A stretch of DNA of 64,000 nucleotides from Thalassotalea marina (GCF_014656435.1 NZ_BNCK01000002.1:241475-305474), one strand, 5' to 3'. Counted from the stretch's first letter, positions 8,267 to 18,267 are shown. Program-made: numbers and translations. The notes: a model not told the origin generated them from the letters alone.

Positions 8267-9514
8267 ATGAAATTATTTAAATCATCACTTATCGCACTAG
8301 CGCTTGCTTCTACTGTTGCCAATGCCCAGAGCATTGCTATTACTAATGCAACTGTGCACACCATGACGGAACAAGGCACGCTGACAAATGCAACCGTTAT
8401 TATTGACGATGGCGTTATTAAAGCAATCAATCCTAGCGATGTATCGGCAGATACCGTTATTGACGCTGCAGGCAAGATACTAACACCAGGTTTGATTGGG
8501 GCATTAAATCAAATCGGTTTAGTGGAAGTTGGCGCAGTTTCTCGCACACGTGATTCGTCTGAAAAGAAAGCTGATATCACTTTTGATGTTAGTAGTGCGT
8601 TTAACCCTAAATCGTCTGTTATTCCATATACGCGTAAAGGCGGTATTACCACTAGTATTGTTGCGCCAAGTGGCGGTGACGATATGTTTAAGGGCCAAGC
8701 GTTTTATGCTGATTTAACTGGCGACTTTGACAGTATTGTTTCTACAAACACTGCAGCAATTGTTAGCTTAGGTGCTAAAAGCCGAGGTTCACGTGCAACC
8801 ACTATTGTTGAGTTACGTGAAAAATTAACAAATGCTCAAGAAAAACTGGCTAAAGCGAAAGATAAAAAATCAGACAAAAAAGACGATAAAAAGTCTGATA
8901 AAAAGCCAAAAGATTCTGAAATTGCGATGAATCGTATTTTAGAGGGCAAACAACCTCTAGTTGCTTATGTTGACCGAGCAACTGACATTTTGGCGCTGAT
9001 TAAAATCAAAAAAGACTTTGGTATTAATGTAGTACTTGCTGGTGCTGGTGATGCTGAAAGAGTGGCAGAGCAAATTGCAGAAGCTAAAATTCCTGTAATT
9101 TTAGGTGCCATCAATAACTTGCCTAGCTTTGACGCGCTAAATCGTAGCTTAGTAACTCCTGCTAAATTATTTGATGCAGGTGTTAAAGTATCTTATGCCG
9201 TAAGCGGCGATACACACAACTTGTACATGTTGCGTTTTGATGCGGGTATTTCTGTTGCCAATGGTGTAAGTAAAGAAAATGCGTTAGCGGCAGTAACCAG
9301 TAACATTGCTGATACCTTCAATATTGACGCTGGTCGAATCGCGGTTGGTAAACGCGCTGACTTGGTACTTTGGAGCGACGATCCATTTGAACTAAGTACA
9401 CGTGTTGAGCGTATATGGATTGAAGGCGAAGAAACGTCAACGTCAAGCCGTCAAGATGCATTGCGTGATCGTTACACTGCAAAAAGCGATATGCCTAGAG
9501 CTTATGTTAAATAA
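8267..9514 (+). CDS. Amidohydrolase-like protein lacking the metal ligands
   Basis: Exported (signal peptide 1-20, ANA-Q) homologue of the preceding protein, 415 residues. The fold markers remain (ILTPGLIG near 71-78, GGITTS at 125-130, IAVGKRADLVLWSDDPF at the end) but the HxH motif is replaced by LNQ (residues 80-82), the lysine/His strand by YVDRATD, and the third strand by AGAGDAE. Only SGDTH near the last ligand retains polar groups. Residues about 193-216 form a Lys/Asp-rich charged insert (repeats of KSDKKDDK). It is probably catalytically dead and may be a structural or regulatory partner. RBS AAGGAG at 8252 precedes the start, overlapping the stop of the first gene. A terminator follows. 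Confidence 0.88.
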   Translation: MKLFKSSLIALALASTVANAQSIAITNATVHTMTEQGTLTNATVIIDDGVIKAINPSDVSADTVIDAAGKILTPGLIGALNQIGLVEVGAVSRTRDSSEKKADITFDVSSAFNPKSSVIPYTRKGGITTSIVAPSGGDDMFKGQAFYADLTGDFDSIVSTNTAAIVSLGAKSRGSRATTIVELREKLTNAQEKLAKAKDKKSDKKDDKKSDKKPKDSEIAMNRILEGKQPLVAYVDRATDILALIKIKKDFGINVVLAGAGDAERVAEQIAEAKIPVILGAINNLPSFDALNRSLVTPAKLFDAGVKVSYAVSGDTHNLYMLRFDAGISVANGVSKENALAAVTSNIADTFNIDAGRIAVGKRADLVLWSDDPFELSTRVERIWIEGEETSTSSRQDALRDRYTAKSDMPRAYVK

Positions 9515-9549
9515 GCGATCGTCAGTTTAAACGATAGGTTAGTTAATCA

Positions 9550-9577
9550 AAGGCCAAGCGACTGCTTGGCCTTTTTT
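9550..9577 (+). terminator. Intrinsic terminator after the amidohydrolase pair
   Basis: Perfect 10-bp stem AAGGCCAAGC / GCTTGGCCTT with a GACT loop, followed by a T run. It ends the two-gene amidohydrolase transcript. Confidence 0.93.
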
Positions 9578-9640
9578 CTTTGTGTGTTCAGACTTTTATT
9601 CGCCTGTTTGACAAGGTACACTTCTTAAAAAATAAACAGA

Positions 9641-10540
9641 GTGTTAGTTGTGGAAAAAACGGTAGTAAAATCGACAGAATACGCCAATGTTGTAAAAGTA
9701 AAATACAGTGAACATATTGATATTTTAGAGATTACACACCCCAACTGTACAGCCAGCGTAAGTCTTTATGCTGGTCATGTATTAGCTTGGCAACCAGCAA
9801 ATGAAAAGCCGGTATTGTGGTTAAGTAAAAGCGCGCAGTTGTCACCCGGGACAGCTATACGAGGAGGCATTCCAATTTGCTGGCCTTGGTTTGGTCCTAA
9901 GCTTAGTGCAGATCACGAAAATGTCGGTAACCATGGGTTTGCAAGAACTGCACAATGGCAATTACAGCAGGTCAATATTCAAGCAGAAAGTGTCGAAGTC
10001 GTATTAATTCTTTCCGGAGAAAATATGCATGCACACTGGCCACACGCATTTGAACTCACACAAAAACTGGTATTTTCTTCTGAATTACAACAGTCAATTG
10101 AAATAACCAATACAACGGGTAACGATATTGAACTTGGCCACGCTTTGCATACCTATTTTGCTGTCAGTTCGCCCAAAGCAACCAAAGTTGCCAGTTTAGA
10201 CGGCATACTGTTTGATGATAAAGTCACTGGCAAAAGTTTACAAAAAGACCAGCTTGATGATTGTGTTGGACAGATCGATCGAGTTTATTATGATAGTAGT
10301 GAGCAGGTGATACATGACGCAGGTTGGCATCGTGATATTATCGTCAGTACTGAAAATAGTAGTCATTGGGTTTTGTGGAACCCTGGTAAAACAGTAGCAG
10401 AGTCAATGGCCGATATTCATGAAGGTGGTGAAAACGAATACGTGTGTTTAGAAGCGGCAGATGCCAAACCTCGTATCTTATCGTCAGGTCAAAAAAAACG
10501 TGTAGTGCAAAAAATACGAGTCAAGACTACGCCTCATTAA
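9641..10540 (+). CDS. D-hexose-6-phosphate mutarotase (YeaD-like)
   Basis: Aldose-1-epimerase-fold enzyme of the YeaD/YMR099C type that interconverts anomers of glucose-6-phosphate and similar hexose phosphates in the cytoplasm; about 299 residues. Family marks include RGGIPICWPWFGP (substrate phosphate loop), NHGFARTAQW and the catalytic His in ELGHALHTYF; the C-terminal VLWNPG and YVCLEAA are also typical. The start is uncertain: GTG at 9641 or GTG at 9650 (VEKTV...); neither has a strong ribosome binding site. The 3' end overlaps the convergent diguanylate cyclase gene by 14 bases. Confidence 0.92.
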   Translation: MLVVEKTVVKSTEYANVVKVKYSEHIDILEITHPNCTASVSLYAGHVLAWQPANEKPVLWLSKSAQLSPGTAIRGGIPICWPWFGPKLSADHENVGNHGFARTAQWQLQQVNIQAESVEVVLILSGENMHAHWPHAFELTQKLVFSSELQQSIEITNTTGNDIELGHALHTYFAVSSPKATKVASLDGILFDDKVTGKSLQKDQLDDCVGQIDRVYYDSSEQVIHDAGWHRDIIVSTENSSHWVLWNPGKTVAESMADIHEGGENEYVCLEAADAKPRILSSGQKKRVVQKIRVKTTPH

Positions 10541-11972
10541 GCACTTCTATTCGATTTCTACCTAGGGATTTTGCCCTATATAAAGCTTTATCAGCCTGAG
10601 CGACGATATCGTTCAGGCTATGTAATCCAAACTCGCTATGGTAAATACCAAAGCTGACCGTTAGACCAAAAGGTTTTTTTACCTCCCGGTGAGTGAATTG
10701 ATGTTTTTCGATACGTTGTCTTATTCTTTCAATAATCTCTTTGGCGTCTGTTGATTTTGTATTAGGTAATAACATAACAAACTCTTCTCCGCCCCAACGG
10801 CCTATTAAATCGTTATTACGTAGCGATTGTTTTAAATGACTGGCGATTGCTTTTAGAACGTCATCACCCACATTGTGTCCGTAATCATCATTAATAGGTT
10901 TAAAGTGATCTATATCTGCGATAACAACACATAAGTTATGATATTTACTGGCCATTTCTTCATAGCGCCATGTCAGGTAAGTCCTGTTGGGGAGCTGCGT
11001 CAGGTGATCTGTTTCAGAATCTTCCACTAGTTGGTTTTTAAAATAATCGATAATGGAAATAAAGAAGAAATATAAAACCAATATGACTAGTAACAAAGAG
11101 CCCATTCTTGTTAAAAAGATTTGCCAATATTCACTTTGTTGGGATGTTGGTGGTGAGATGATAAACATGCGCCAATTAAATGATTGAATAGGCATTTGAG
11201 AAATGATCCTATTAGTGCTATCTGAAGACACTACGGCGTTATTAAGTTGGTATTTATCTTGATTAACCAGCATTTCTTGATACCAATCAAAACTGGTAAC
11301 ACTGACAGGGTCAGTGTGTCGATCGGCATGTTTAGGCTTCATGAGTGCATTTGAATCTAACGTGACCACATTGGCGTCATTTACAAATACAACTTCAAAA
11401 CCAAATCGTTCATAGTAATCCGTGTAAATTTGGGCAAACCTATCTAGATTGATAGCAACACCGATGAAACCAATAAAGTCGCTGTTGCGATTAAACAATT
11501 TAATATCAACGTATAAACGAGGGTCATTCTCTTTACCCATGTCAGTGAATTTAACTTCTTCTTTAGTTTTTAATCTTGGATACCAAGAGGCTTTTTCGTG
11601 TGAAAGGGAGAATTGCTCACCGGAAGAGTCAATTACAGTTTGATGTTTTTCAAGCGCGATGAAGGTCAACATATTGTAACTATCGGCATAACTTTTTAAA
11701 TATCGCAGAACTTTGTTTGTATCTAGTTGCTCTTTTTCGACTAGTTCAATCAATAACGGATCAGCAGCCATAAAATGCGCGACGTTTATAGGGCGGATTA
11801 TTTCAGTTTTAACGGTGGTAAACAAAGGAAGAAGTGATTGATAACGACTTTTATTGTAACTATCGAGTACCTCTTTGAATGTTAGATAGGCAGTAAAAAC
11901 TACCGCTATAATCGTAAAAAAGTACAGCGTTGTTATGTAACGATCAAACTTTTGAACAATCTTCATTCGCAC
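10527..11972 (-). CDS. Membrane-anchored diguanylate cyclase
   Basis: GGDEF enzyme making cyclic di-GMP, 481 residues. A membrane helix at about 13-32, a periplasmic Cache-like sensor region (about 35-285) and a second helix (about 288-310) precede the GGDEF domain (about 320-478). The active-site motif is intact as GGEEF (394-398) and an inhibitory RxxD site (RNND, 385-388) lies five residues upstream, so product feedback is expected. The periplasmic part with SGEQFSLSHEKASWYP resembles small-molecule-binding Cache domains. It is a single gene, convergent with the mutarotase gene. A PilZ protein at 34.6 kb is a possible c-di-GMP receptor. Confidence 0.95.
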   Translation of the reverse strand: MRMKIVQKFDRYITTLYFFTIIAVVFTAYLTFKEVLDSYNKSRYQSLLPLFTTVKTEIIRPINVAHFMAADPLLIELVEKEQLDTNKVLRYLKSYADSYNMLTFIALEKHQTVIDSSGEQFSLSHEKASWYPRLKTKEEVKFTDMGKENDPRLYVDIKLFNRNSDFIGFIGVAINLDRFAQIYTDYYERFGFEVVFVNDANVVTLDSNALMKPKHADRHTDPVSVTSFDWYQEMLVNQDKYQLNNAVVSSDSTNRIISQMPIQSFNWRMFIISPPTSQQSEYWQIFLTRMGSLLLVILVLYFFFISIIDYFKNQLVEDSETDHLTQLPNRTYLTWRYEEMASKYHNLCVVIADIDHFKPINDDYGHNVGDDVLKAIASHLKQSLRNNDLIGRWGGEEFVMLLPNTKSTDAKEIIERIRQRIEKHQFTHREVKKPFGLTVSFGIYHSEFGLHSLNDIVAQADKALYRAKSLGRNRIEVLNEA

Positions 11973-12077
11973 TCAAAATTATTATTATCTATTGACTTAA
12001 GCATAGGTGATTTTATCTGCTTGTCATCATAGTAGAACAAATAACCATTAAAAAAGTGTGGTTATATTGTTAAGTCG

Positions 12078-12755
12078 TTAACTCACATGTAAATGTTTAT
12101 AGATTAGGTGCTGAGTAAAGCTGGTTTTTAGGTAGAAACCTCGAGGCAAAGTTAAAAATGGTCTGCCATTTTTGTCAAACGCTTTAGTTTTTGCCTGACT
12201 ATTGGCCGCTTTGGGGCGAAGTTGCAATGCCTGACCATATTTGCCATGAATTTTTTCTACTTCACCCAATACAATCATGTCGGTGAGCTCCTGCCAGTCT
12301 TGCGCAAGTAGTTGCTCTTCGTCAGCACAAGGGCTCCAAATAAAAGGTGCACAAACAATGCGCTGTGCAATCGGAATATCACGTTCAGCAATAATAGGTA
12401 TCCAAAGAACACGAGCTAATTTGTGTTTTAAGTGACAATTCTGCCAAGTCACACCTGTAAGCCCTGTTAAAGGTGCAACACAAACAAAGGTAGTTTCTAA
12501 AGGTTTGGCATCGCGGTTGATTGGAATTGTTTTAAGTTCAATACCTAATGCGGGGAAATCGGGCTCAGGCTTGGAGCCTGCGGTAGCTCCCAATACGTGT
12601 TCGAGCAACAAACCAACCCAGCCTTTTTCTCTTTTGAGATCTTTTGGCATGCTGATGTTATGCATAGCGGCTATTTCCCCGAGAGTCATACCTGCTAAAG
12701 CTATCGCTCTATCGAGTAGTTCTTGTTCGTTGTCAGGGGCTGCGGGTTTTATCAT
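12078..12755 (-). CDS. mutH: DNA mismatch repair endonuclease MutH
   Basis: Methyl-directed mismatch-repair nickase, 225 residues, which cuts the unmethylated strand at hemimethylated GATC after activation by MutS/MutL. The catalytic set is visible: Glu52 (LLEHVLGA), Asp66 (EPDFPALG), Glu73 and Lys75 (IELKTI), matching the E-D-ExK arrangement of E. coli MutH. Length matches the family. It is divergent from rppH, an arrangement found in other gammaproteobacteria; the presence of mutH implies Dam methylation in this organism. No strong Shine-Dalgarno precedes the ATG. Confidence 0.96.
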   Translation of the reverse strand: MIKPAAPDNEQELLDRAIALAGMTLGEIAAMHNISMPKDLKREKGWVGLLLEHVLGATAGSKPEPDFPALGIELKTIPINRDAKPLETTFVCVAPLTGLTGVTWQNCHLKHKLARVLWIPIIAERDIPIAQRIVCAPFIWSPCADEEQLLAQDWQELTDMIVLGEVEKIHGKYGQALQLRPKAANSQAKTKAFDKNGRPFLTLPRGFYLKTSFTQHLIYKHLHVS

Positions 12756-13167
12756 GGATGAATCACGTGACTGCTTTCTTTGGGGTACTTATTATGGGTA
12801 AGTGAGTAGTGACAAGCAATAGTGAAATAGGGCGCTAGTGAAACCTTACTGAAATTTTAGATGGTTTAAACGGGTTAGTCATAGGTAAATATTGTGCTTG
12901 TCGCTTGTTTGAGTTTGCTCGGTTAGCAATTATTTTTTAAGCAAAGGTGGCGGTTAGAAAAGCTTTACAGGGATTTGCCAGTAGGTACAACGTATTTAAC
13001 TCAAAATATTAGCCAGTTAGTGAAGTGCTTAACGGTATATAACTGAACAATATTTCTACCTTAAAGCTGAACACACCTTAATGTTAAATTGGCCTTTTAT
13101 ATTTTATTTGCTCATCTTTGATTAATGTGGAAGAATCAGTGGCATAACAAATTTTATGGGAATTCCT
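12756..13167. other. Divergent intergenic region mutH/rppH
   Basis: About 410 bases between two divergent genes, A+T-rich, expected to carry both promoters. I found no open frame with a ribosome binding site, no strong hairpin with a T run and no recognisable operator. Confidence 0.5.
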
Positions 13168-13668
13168 GTGATAGATGCCGAAGGCTATAGAGCCAACGTC
13201 GGCATAGTTATAATCAATGACAGGGGACAAGTTTTTTGGGCGCGACGTTTTGGTCAGCATTCTTGGCAATTTCCACAAGGTGGAGTTGACGAGGGTGAAT
13301 CAGCAGAACAAACCATGTACCGAGAGTTGTACGAGGAAGTCGGACTAAAACCGGAACATGTAAAAATCGTTGCATCAAGTAAACATTGGTTAAGGTATAA
13401 GTTACCAAAACGATTAATCAGACATGACAGTAAACCTGTGTGTATTGGACAAAAGCAAAAATGGTTTTTGCTTAAGTTGGTAGCAAAGGAATCAGCTATT
13501 GACTTAGTACATTCCAAACACCCAGAGTTTGATGATTGGCGCTGGGTTAGTTATTGGTATCCTGTTAGACAAGTAGTGGCTTTTAAGCGCGATGTATATC
13601 GAAAAGTGATGAAAGAATTTGCACTACCGACGATGTCTGTTCCACGCCGCAACAAACGGCGCAGTTGA
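13168..13668 (+). CDS. rppH: RNA pyrophosphohydrolase RppH
   Basis: Nudix hydrolase, 166 residues from the GTG at 13168, that removes pyrophosphate from the 5' end of mRNA and so triggers decay. The Nudix box is intact ([23 protein letters not shown] region, starting near residue 37). I choose the GTG because the family starts MIDxxGYRxNVGI and because GGGA at 13158-13161 then serves as the ribosome binding site; an in-frame ATG at 13156 would add four residues and consume it. The next gene, ptsP, follows as in many gammaproteobacteria. The C-terminal Arg/Lys-rich tail is normal. Confidence 0.95.
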   Translation: MIDAEGYRANVGIVIINDRGQVFWARRFGQHSWQFPQGGVDEGESAEQTMYRELYEEVGLKPEHVKIVASSKHWLRYKLPKRLIRHDSKPVCIGQKQKWFLLKLVAKESAIDLVHSKHPEFDDWRWVSYWYPVRQVVAFKRDVYRKVMKEFALPTMSVPRRNKRRS

Positions 13669-13829
13669 TTATAGCTATGTGCTATAAATAAGCTCACTTG
13701 AGATCTTTGTTTTCATATAGTGAGCTGATTTCTTCATACTGTAGTAAATACTTTATAGGCTATACCTAATGTAACCTGCATTTAATGTTTTGGCGTTATA
13801 GCCAAGTTATTGTTATTTAAAGGAACCGC

Positions 13830-16106
13830 ATGTTAACGAGTTTACGAAAAATAGTTCTAGAATTTAGCCAGGAAAGTGAATTAGAGAACGCACTTAATCG
13901 TATCGTTACACAAATTAAAAATGTATTAAGAACTGATTGTTGCTCAATTTATTTGGCAGATCACCAAAAGCAACACTTCTTATTAATGGCATCAGATGGC
14001 TTAGCAAAAGAGTCATTGGGGCAAACATCTATCGGTTTTAGCGAAGGTTTAATAGGTCTTGTTGGTCAACGTGAAGAGCCATTAAATATTGCTAACGCGC
14101 GCAGCCATCCTCACTTTGTTCATGCACCAGAAGTAAAAGAAGAAAATCTCAACGCTTTTCTTGGTACTCCTATTATCCACCAGCGTAAAGTGCTAGGTGT
14201 TATTTCAATTCAGCAAGAAACCTCTCGCAATTTCTCGGAAGAAGAAGAAGCCTTTTTGGTGACTTTAGCGGCGCAAATTGCCACTTCAATGGCTAATGCC
14301 GAAGTAAATAGGTTGTTGGCTAATTATCAAGGCAACGTTCAGTGGGGCGCCGCAATTAAAGGTGTTGCAGGGTCTGCTGGGGTGGCAATGGCGACAGTGT
14401 TAGTGGTAGAGCCTAGTGCAGATCTGCGTGCTGTTGCCATGCTTAAAACCGATAATATTGCGCACGAAAAGCAGCGGTTCAAAAAAGCAGTCGCTTCTAC
14501 TCGAAAAGACTTTGAACGAATGACGAGTACATTAGCCGCTAATATTTCTGATAGTAGTTTAGACATTTTTGAAATGTATAAACAAATGTTAGATAACGCT
14601 AGCCTTGGCAAAGAGGTTGATGGACAGCTTACACTCGGCTGGGCTGCAGAAAGTGCTCTCAAACATGTTATAGACAGTTATGTGGTTCAGTTTGAAGGGC
14701 TAGATGATGATTATCTCAGGGAACGAGCTTCTGATATAAAAGACTTGGGTAATCGCATTTTATTCAACTTACGATCTTTAGAGCGTAAACCCAAAACCTT
14801 AGCCAAAAATTTTATTTTAGTTGCCGAGGATGTAACAGCCTCTATGGTTGCTGAATATCAGCATAAGGGATTAAAAGGCATAGTGTCACTGCTGGGCTCT
14901 AACAACTCACATGCGGCAATACTTGCTCGTTCATTAGATATTCCTGCCGTGATGGGAGCAAGTAAAGTTACCTTGGGTAAATTAGATGGTCAGTTAGTGA
15001 TTATCGACGGCTACAGCGGGGATCTTTATGTTAACCCCAGTGAGTCACTTATTCGAGAGTACGAACACTTAATTGCTGAAGAGAGTGCCTTAACGACTAA
15101 AGTTAAACAAGTAGAAAATTTACCAGCTGAAACACCTGATGGCCAAGGAATAGATATATTATTAAATGCGGGTTTATCTGCTGGTTCTTTTGAAAATTCT
15201 AAGGACAATGTTAAAGGCATTGGTTTGTATCGTACGGAAATTCCTTTTATGAATAGAAGTCGATTTCCGTCGGAGCAAGAGCAAACCAATTTATATGCCG
15301 AGGTATTAAATAACTTTTGCCACTTGCCAGTAACCATGCGTACTTTAGACGTAGGGGGAGATAAATCTCTACCATATTTCCCCATTGTTGAAGACAATCC
15401 ATTTCTTGGTTGGCGTGGTATTCGTATTACTTTAGATCATCCTGAAATCTTTCTGTTGCAAGTGCGGGCAATGATGCGTGCAAATAAAGACAGCAACAAC
15501 CTAGAAATTATGCTGCCCATGATTTCAAGTGTTGGAGAGGTTGACGAAGCGCTGAGGTTAATTAATCAGGCACACTTTGAGTTGGCCAGTGAAATGCAAT
15601 TCGACGCAGGGTGCAGTTTAGTCAAACCTAAAGTTGGCATTATGATAGAAGTGCCTTCAGTGATTTTTCAGTTAGCTGATCTCGCAAAAAAAGTGGATTT
15701 CTTTTCTGTCGGTAGCAACGATTTAACACAATACTTATTAGCGGTAGATCGAAACAATGCCCGTGTGGCAAGCCTTTACACGCCTTATCATCCGTCAGTT
15801 CTTCGAGCGTTGAATATGATTGCACAAGAGTCTAAGAGGCATCATATTCCGTTAAGTTTATGTGGAGAATTAGCAAGTGAGCCTGCCGGCGCTTTATTAT
15901 TGCTGGCAATGGGCTATGATAAAATAAGTATGAACCCACACAATGTGGCTAGAATAAAGTGGGTTATTCGTCACGTAGATTTTAAAATTGCAAAAGCCAT
16001 TTTGTCGAAAGTATTAACCTTTGTTAATGCTCAGCAAGTTGTTGATTATCTGAATGAACAATTAGAACAACTTGGCTTGGGTGGATTTGTTCGCGCTGGT
16101 ATGTAG
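13830..16106 (+). CDS. ptsP: Phosphoenolpyruvate-protein phosphotransferase PtsP (enzyme I-Ntr)
   Basis: First enzyme of the nitrogen-related phosphotransferase chain, 758 residues; it takes phosphate from PEP and passes it to NPr and then PtsN, signalling nitrogen and carbon state. An N-terminal GAF domain (about 15-160, senses glutamine/2-oxoglutarate in relatives) is followed by the PTS enzyme I domains: the phospho-accepting His in NNSHAAILARS, the PEP barrel with GLYRTEIPF, and the catalytic Cys in SLCGELASEP. Ribosome binding site AAGGA precedes the ATG. Gene order rppH-ptsP is conserved. PtsN and NPr genes are not in this window. Confidence 0.97.
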   Translation: MLTSLRKIVLEFSQESELENALNRIVTQIKNVLRTDCCSIYLADHQKQHFLLMASDGLAKESLGQTSIGFSEGLIGLVGQREEPLNIANARSHPHFVHAPEVKEENLNAFLGTPIIHQRKVLGVISIQQETSRNFSEEEEAFLVTLAAQIATSMANAEVNRLLANYQGNVQWGAAIKGVAGSAGVAMATVLVVEPSADLRAVAMLKTDNIAHEKQRFKKAVASTRKDFERMTSTLAANISDSSLDIFEMYKQMLDNASLGKEVDGQLTLGWAAESALKHVIDSYVVQFEGLDDDYLRERASDIKDLGNRILFNLRSLERKPKTLAKNFILVAEDVTASMVAEYQHKGLKGIVSLLGSNNSHAAILARSLDIPAVMGASKVTLGKLDGQLVIIDGYSGDLYVNPSESLIREYEHLIAEESALTTKVKQVENLPAETPDGQGIDILLNAGLSAGSFENSKDNVKGIGLYRTEIPFMNRSRFPSEQEQTNLYAEVLNNFCHLPVTMRTLDVGGDKSLPYFPIVEDNPFLGWRGIRITLDHPEIFLLQVRAMMRANKDSNNLEIMLPMISSVGEVDEALRLINQAHFELASEMQFDAGCSLVKPKVGIMIEVPSVIFQLADLAKKVDFFSVGSNDLTQYLLAVDRNNARVASLYTPYHPSVLRALNMIAQESKRHHIPLSLCGELASEPAGALLLLAMGYDKISMNPHNVARIKWVIRHVDFKIAKAILSKVLTFVNAQQVVDYLNEQLEQLGLGGFVRAGM

Positions 16107-16149
16107 TGTATCTCAACTCCACTCATTCTCCTGAAAGTGGAAATCAGTT

Positions 16150-16944
16150 ATGTTTTTAAGTGCTTTAATATCCTGTGCTGTATTAGGGTGTTTGGCTGGT
16201 TTTTTAGCTGGACTCTTGGGCATTGGAGGTGGCTTAGTCATAGTGCCTGCACTCGTGTATTTACTCCCTTTGCTTGGTGTTTCAGGTGAGTTAGTCATGC
16301 CTGTCGCTATTGCTACCTCACTTGCGTCTATTATCTTTACTTCTAGTTCGGCGACATTTGCTCATCATAAAAATAACAATATTCCTTGGCCTATCGCTAA
16401 AAAATTGATGGTGATGATCGCGATTGGCGCTTTACTAGGTGCTTATGTTGCTGACTCTCTTTCTGAGAACTTTTTGCGCTTTACCTTTGCTACCGCTGTG
16501 ATTATTTTGGCCAGTTATATGCTGTTTTCTATTCGAGTACAAAAAACTAAACCTATGCCAAGAAGCTTTATTGTCAGGCTAATTGGTTTTGGAACAGGCT
16601 ACATATCAAGTATGTTGGGTATTGCTGGCGGGGCAATCTTAGTGCCTGTGTTAACTTATTATTCAATGTCTATTCGTCATGCTATTGGCACTGCAACGGT
16701 ATGTGGGTTATTAGTGGCTATATTTGGCGCTTTAGGTTTTATGATCACAGGATTAGATCAAGATAATTTACCTGCTTGGAGTTTTGGCTACGTTTATTTA
16801 CCCGCTTTACTCGGTATTATTTTAACTTCTTCACTACTGGCGCCTCTTGGTGTTAAGTGGGCAAGCAAATTACCTGTGCGTTATTTACAACGAATTTTTG
16901 CCGGATTTTTAATTCTTGTCGCGATAAGGATGATTTTTAAATAG
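16150..16944 (+). CDS. TauE/SafE (TSUP) family membrane transporter
   Basis: 264-residue inner-membrane protein of the sulfite-exporter TauE/SafE family with about seven or eight hydrophobic segments. The two internal repeats each start with a glycine-rich GxLLGIGGG-type loop: GLLGIGGGLVIVPAL near residues 22-36 and SMLGIAGGAILVPVL near 155-169. Members move sulfite, sulfoacetate or other organic anions; the substrate here is unknown. It lies between ptsP and thyA, as in Shewanella, except that lgt is missing on its downstream side. Start preceded by a weak GAAAG site. Confidence 0.9.
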   Translation: MFLSALISCAVLGCLAGFLAGLLGIGGGLVIVPALVYLLPLLGVSGELVMPVAIATSLASIIFTSSSATFAHHKNNNIPWPIAKKLMVMIAIGALLGAYVADSLSENFLRFTFATAVIILASYMLFSIRVQKTKPMPRSFIVRLIGFGTGYISSMLGIAGGAILVPVLTYYSMSIRHAIGTATVCGLLVAIFGALGFMITGLDQDNLPAWSFGYVYLPALLGIILTSSLLAPLGVKWASKLPVRYLQRIFAGFLILVAIRMIFK

Positions 16945-17000
16945 CAATTAGCGTACAATCTTGCAGAGAACTTTTTATCTAATCGCCTTCGAGAATTTCA

Positions 17001-17852
17001 ATGAAACAGTATTTAGCTTTGTGTCAAAACATCATCGACAATGGTCAGTGGGTCACCAATGAAAGAACAGGCAAAAAATGCCTAACACTGATTAATGCTG
17101 ACTTAGAGTATGATGTGGCCAATAATCAGTTTCCAATTATCACCACACGAAAAAGTTTTTGGAAAGCGGCCATTGCTGAGCTGCTCGGCTATTTACGTGG
17201 TTACAATAGTGCTGCACAATTTAGAGAAATTGGTTGTAATACTTGGAATGCTAACGCTAATGACAACGAAGCATGGCTGAGTAACCCGAGCCGACAAGGC
17301 GAAGACGACATGGGGCGTGTTTATGGCGTTCAAGGGCGCCGCTGGCAAAAACCTGATGGTTCGAGTTTAGATCAATTAAAAAAGGTAGTTGATAACCTGA
17401 AAAACGGTATCGACGATCGTGGTGAAATCATCACGTTTTACAACCCTGGAGAGTTTGATTTGGGTTGCCTTAGACCATGTATGCACACCCATACTTTTTC
17501 CTTATTAGGTGATACCTTGTACCTAACTAGCTATCAACGATCTTGCGATGTGCCTCTCGGTTTAAACTTCAATCAAATTCAAGTGTTTACTTTTTTAGCC
17601 CTGATGGCGCAAATTACTGGCCACAAAGCTGGCAAGGCCTATCATAAAATTGTTAATGCTCACATTTACGAAGATCAACTTGAACTAATGCGCGATGTAC
17701 AGTTAAAGCGTGAACCGTTTGAGTCGCCGAAACTTATTATTAACCCAGAGATAAAATCCTTGGAAGATCTTGAAACTTGGGTCACGTTGGATGATTTCTC
17801 TGTAGAAGGCTATCAGTATCACGAAGCCATTAAATACCCGTTTAGCGTTTAA
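17001..17852 (+). CDS. thyA: Thymidylate synthase
   Basis: Makes dTMP from dUMP using methylene-tetrahydrofolate; 283 residues, the longer variant found in Vibrio and Shewanella relatives (E. coli has 264). The catalytic cysteine is Cys160 in RPCMHTH; the dUMP-phosphate motif [15 protein letters not shown] (178-192) and the C-terminal folate-closing end are intact. It is 56 bases after the TSUP gene. In related genomes lgt usually lies directly before thyA; here it does not. A clear terminator follows. Confidence 0.97.
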   Translation: MKQYLALCQNIIDNGQWVTNERTGKKCLTLINADLEYDVANNQFPIITTRKSFWKAAIAELLGYLRGYNSAAQFREIGCNTWNANANDNEAWLSNPSRQGEDDMGRVYGVQGRRWQKPDGSSLDQLKKVVDNLKNGIDDRGEIITFYNPGEFDLGCLRPCMHTHTFSLLGDTLYLTSYQRSCDVPLGLNFNQIQVFTFLALMAQITGHKAGKAYHKIVNAHIYEDQLELMRDVQLKREPFESPKLIINPEIKSLEDLETWVTLDDFSVEGYQYHEAIKYPFSV

Positions 17853-17882
17853 TTACGAACTCGTTTAACCATTATCTTTTTT

Positions 17883-17916
17883 AAAGCGGTGGTGATTAAT
17901 TTCACCATCGCTTTTT
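17883..17916 (+). terminator. Intrinsic terminator after thyA
   Basis: Thirteen-pair stem (AAAGCGGTGGTGA / TCACCATCGCTTT, one G-U pair) with a short A+T loop, running into a T run. Confidence 0.92.
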
Positions 17917-18267
17917 CTATTATTTGCTCCGCAGCTCCCGCCGCAACCTTTATACAAGCTATTTACAACCTTTTTAAATTGCTTGTGGTTAATCCTAATC
18001 CTACGTTTTCGACACTAGTCGCTTGGATATAGTGATACGAACTTTATGAAAGTAACCCGCTCTTTTTAACTTGCTTGAAAGCGCTTAGAAAGATAACTGG
18101 CTGAACTTGAGACTATCAAATTCAAGGTACAGCCTATTTAAACTTTTACTTTTAATATCAAAAGTAAATTAACGACCGGCAAATTAAAGATGGAAGCCGG
18201 AAATACAGGGAAGAAAGAAACCTATGGTGTTTATCATTGACGTATTAAAAATTTTCCAAGGATCAAT
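17917..18267. other. Intergenic region with hairpin-forming leader before the CPBP gene
   Basis: About 350 bases without a convincing gene. It contains a perfect inverted repeat TTTACTTTT-N6-AAAAGTAAA (18145-18168) and then CCGGC (18176-18180) paired with GCCGG (18196-18200), both 65-120 bases upstream of the CPBP start, so they may fold in its 5' leader or mark an operator. A short G+C-rich patch lies near 17930. No tRNA-like or riboswitch-like layout was recognised. Confidence 0.45.
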
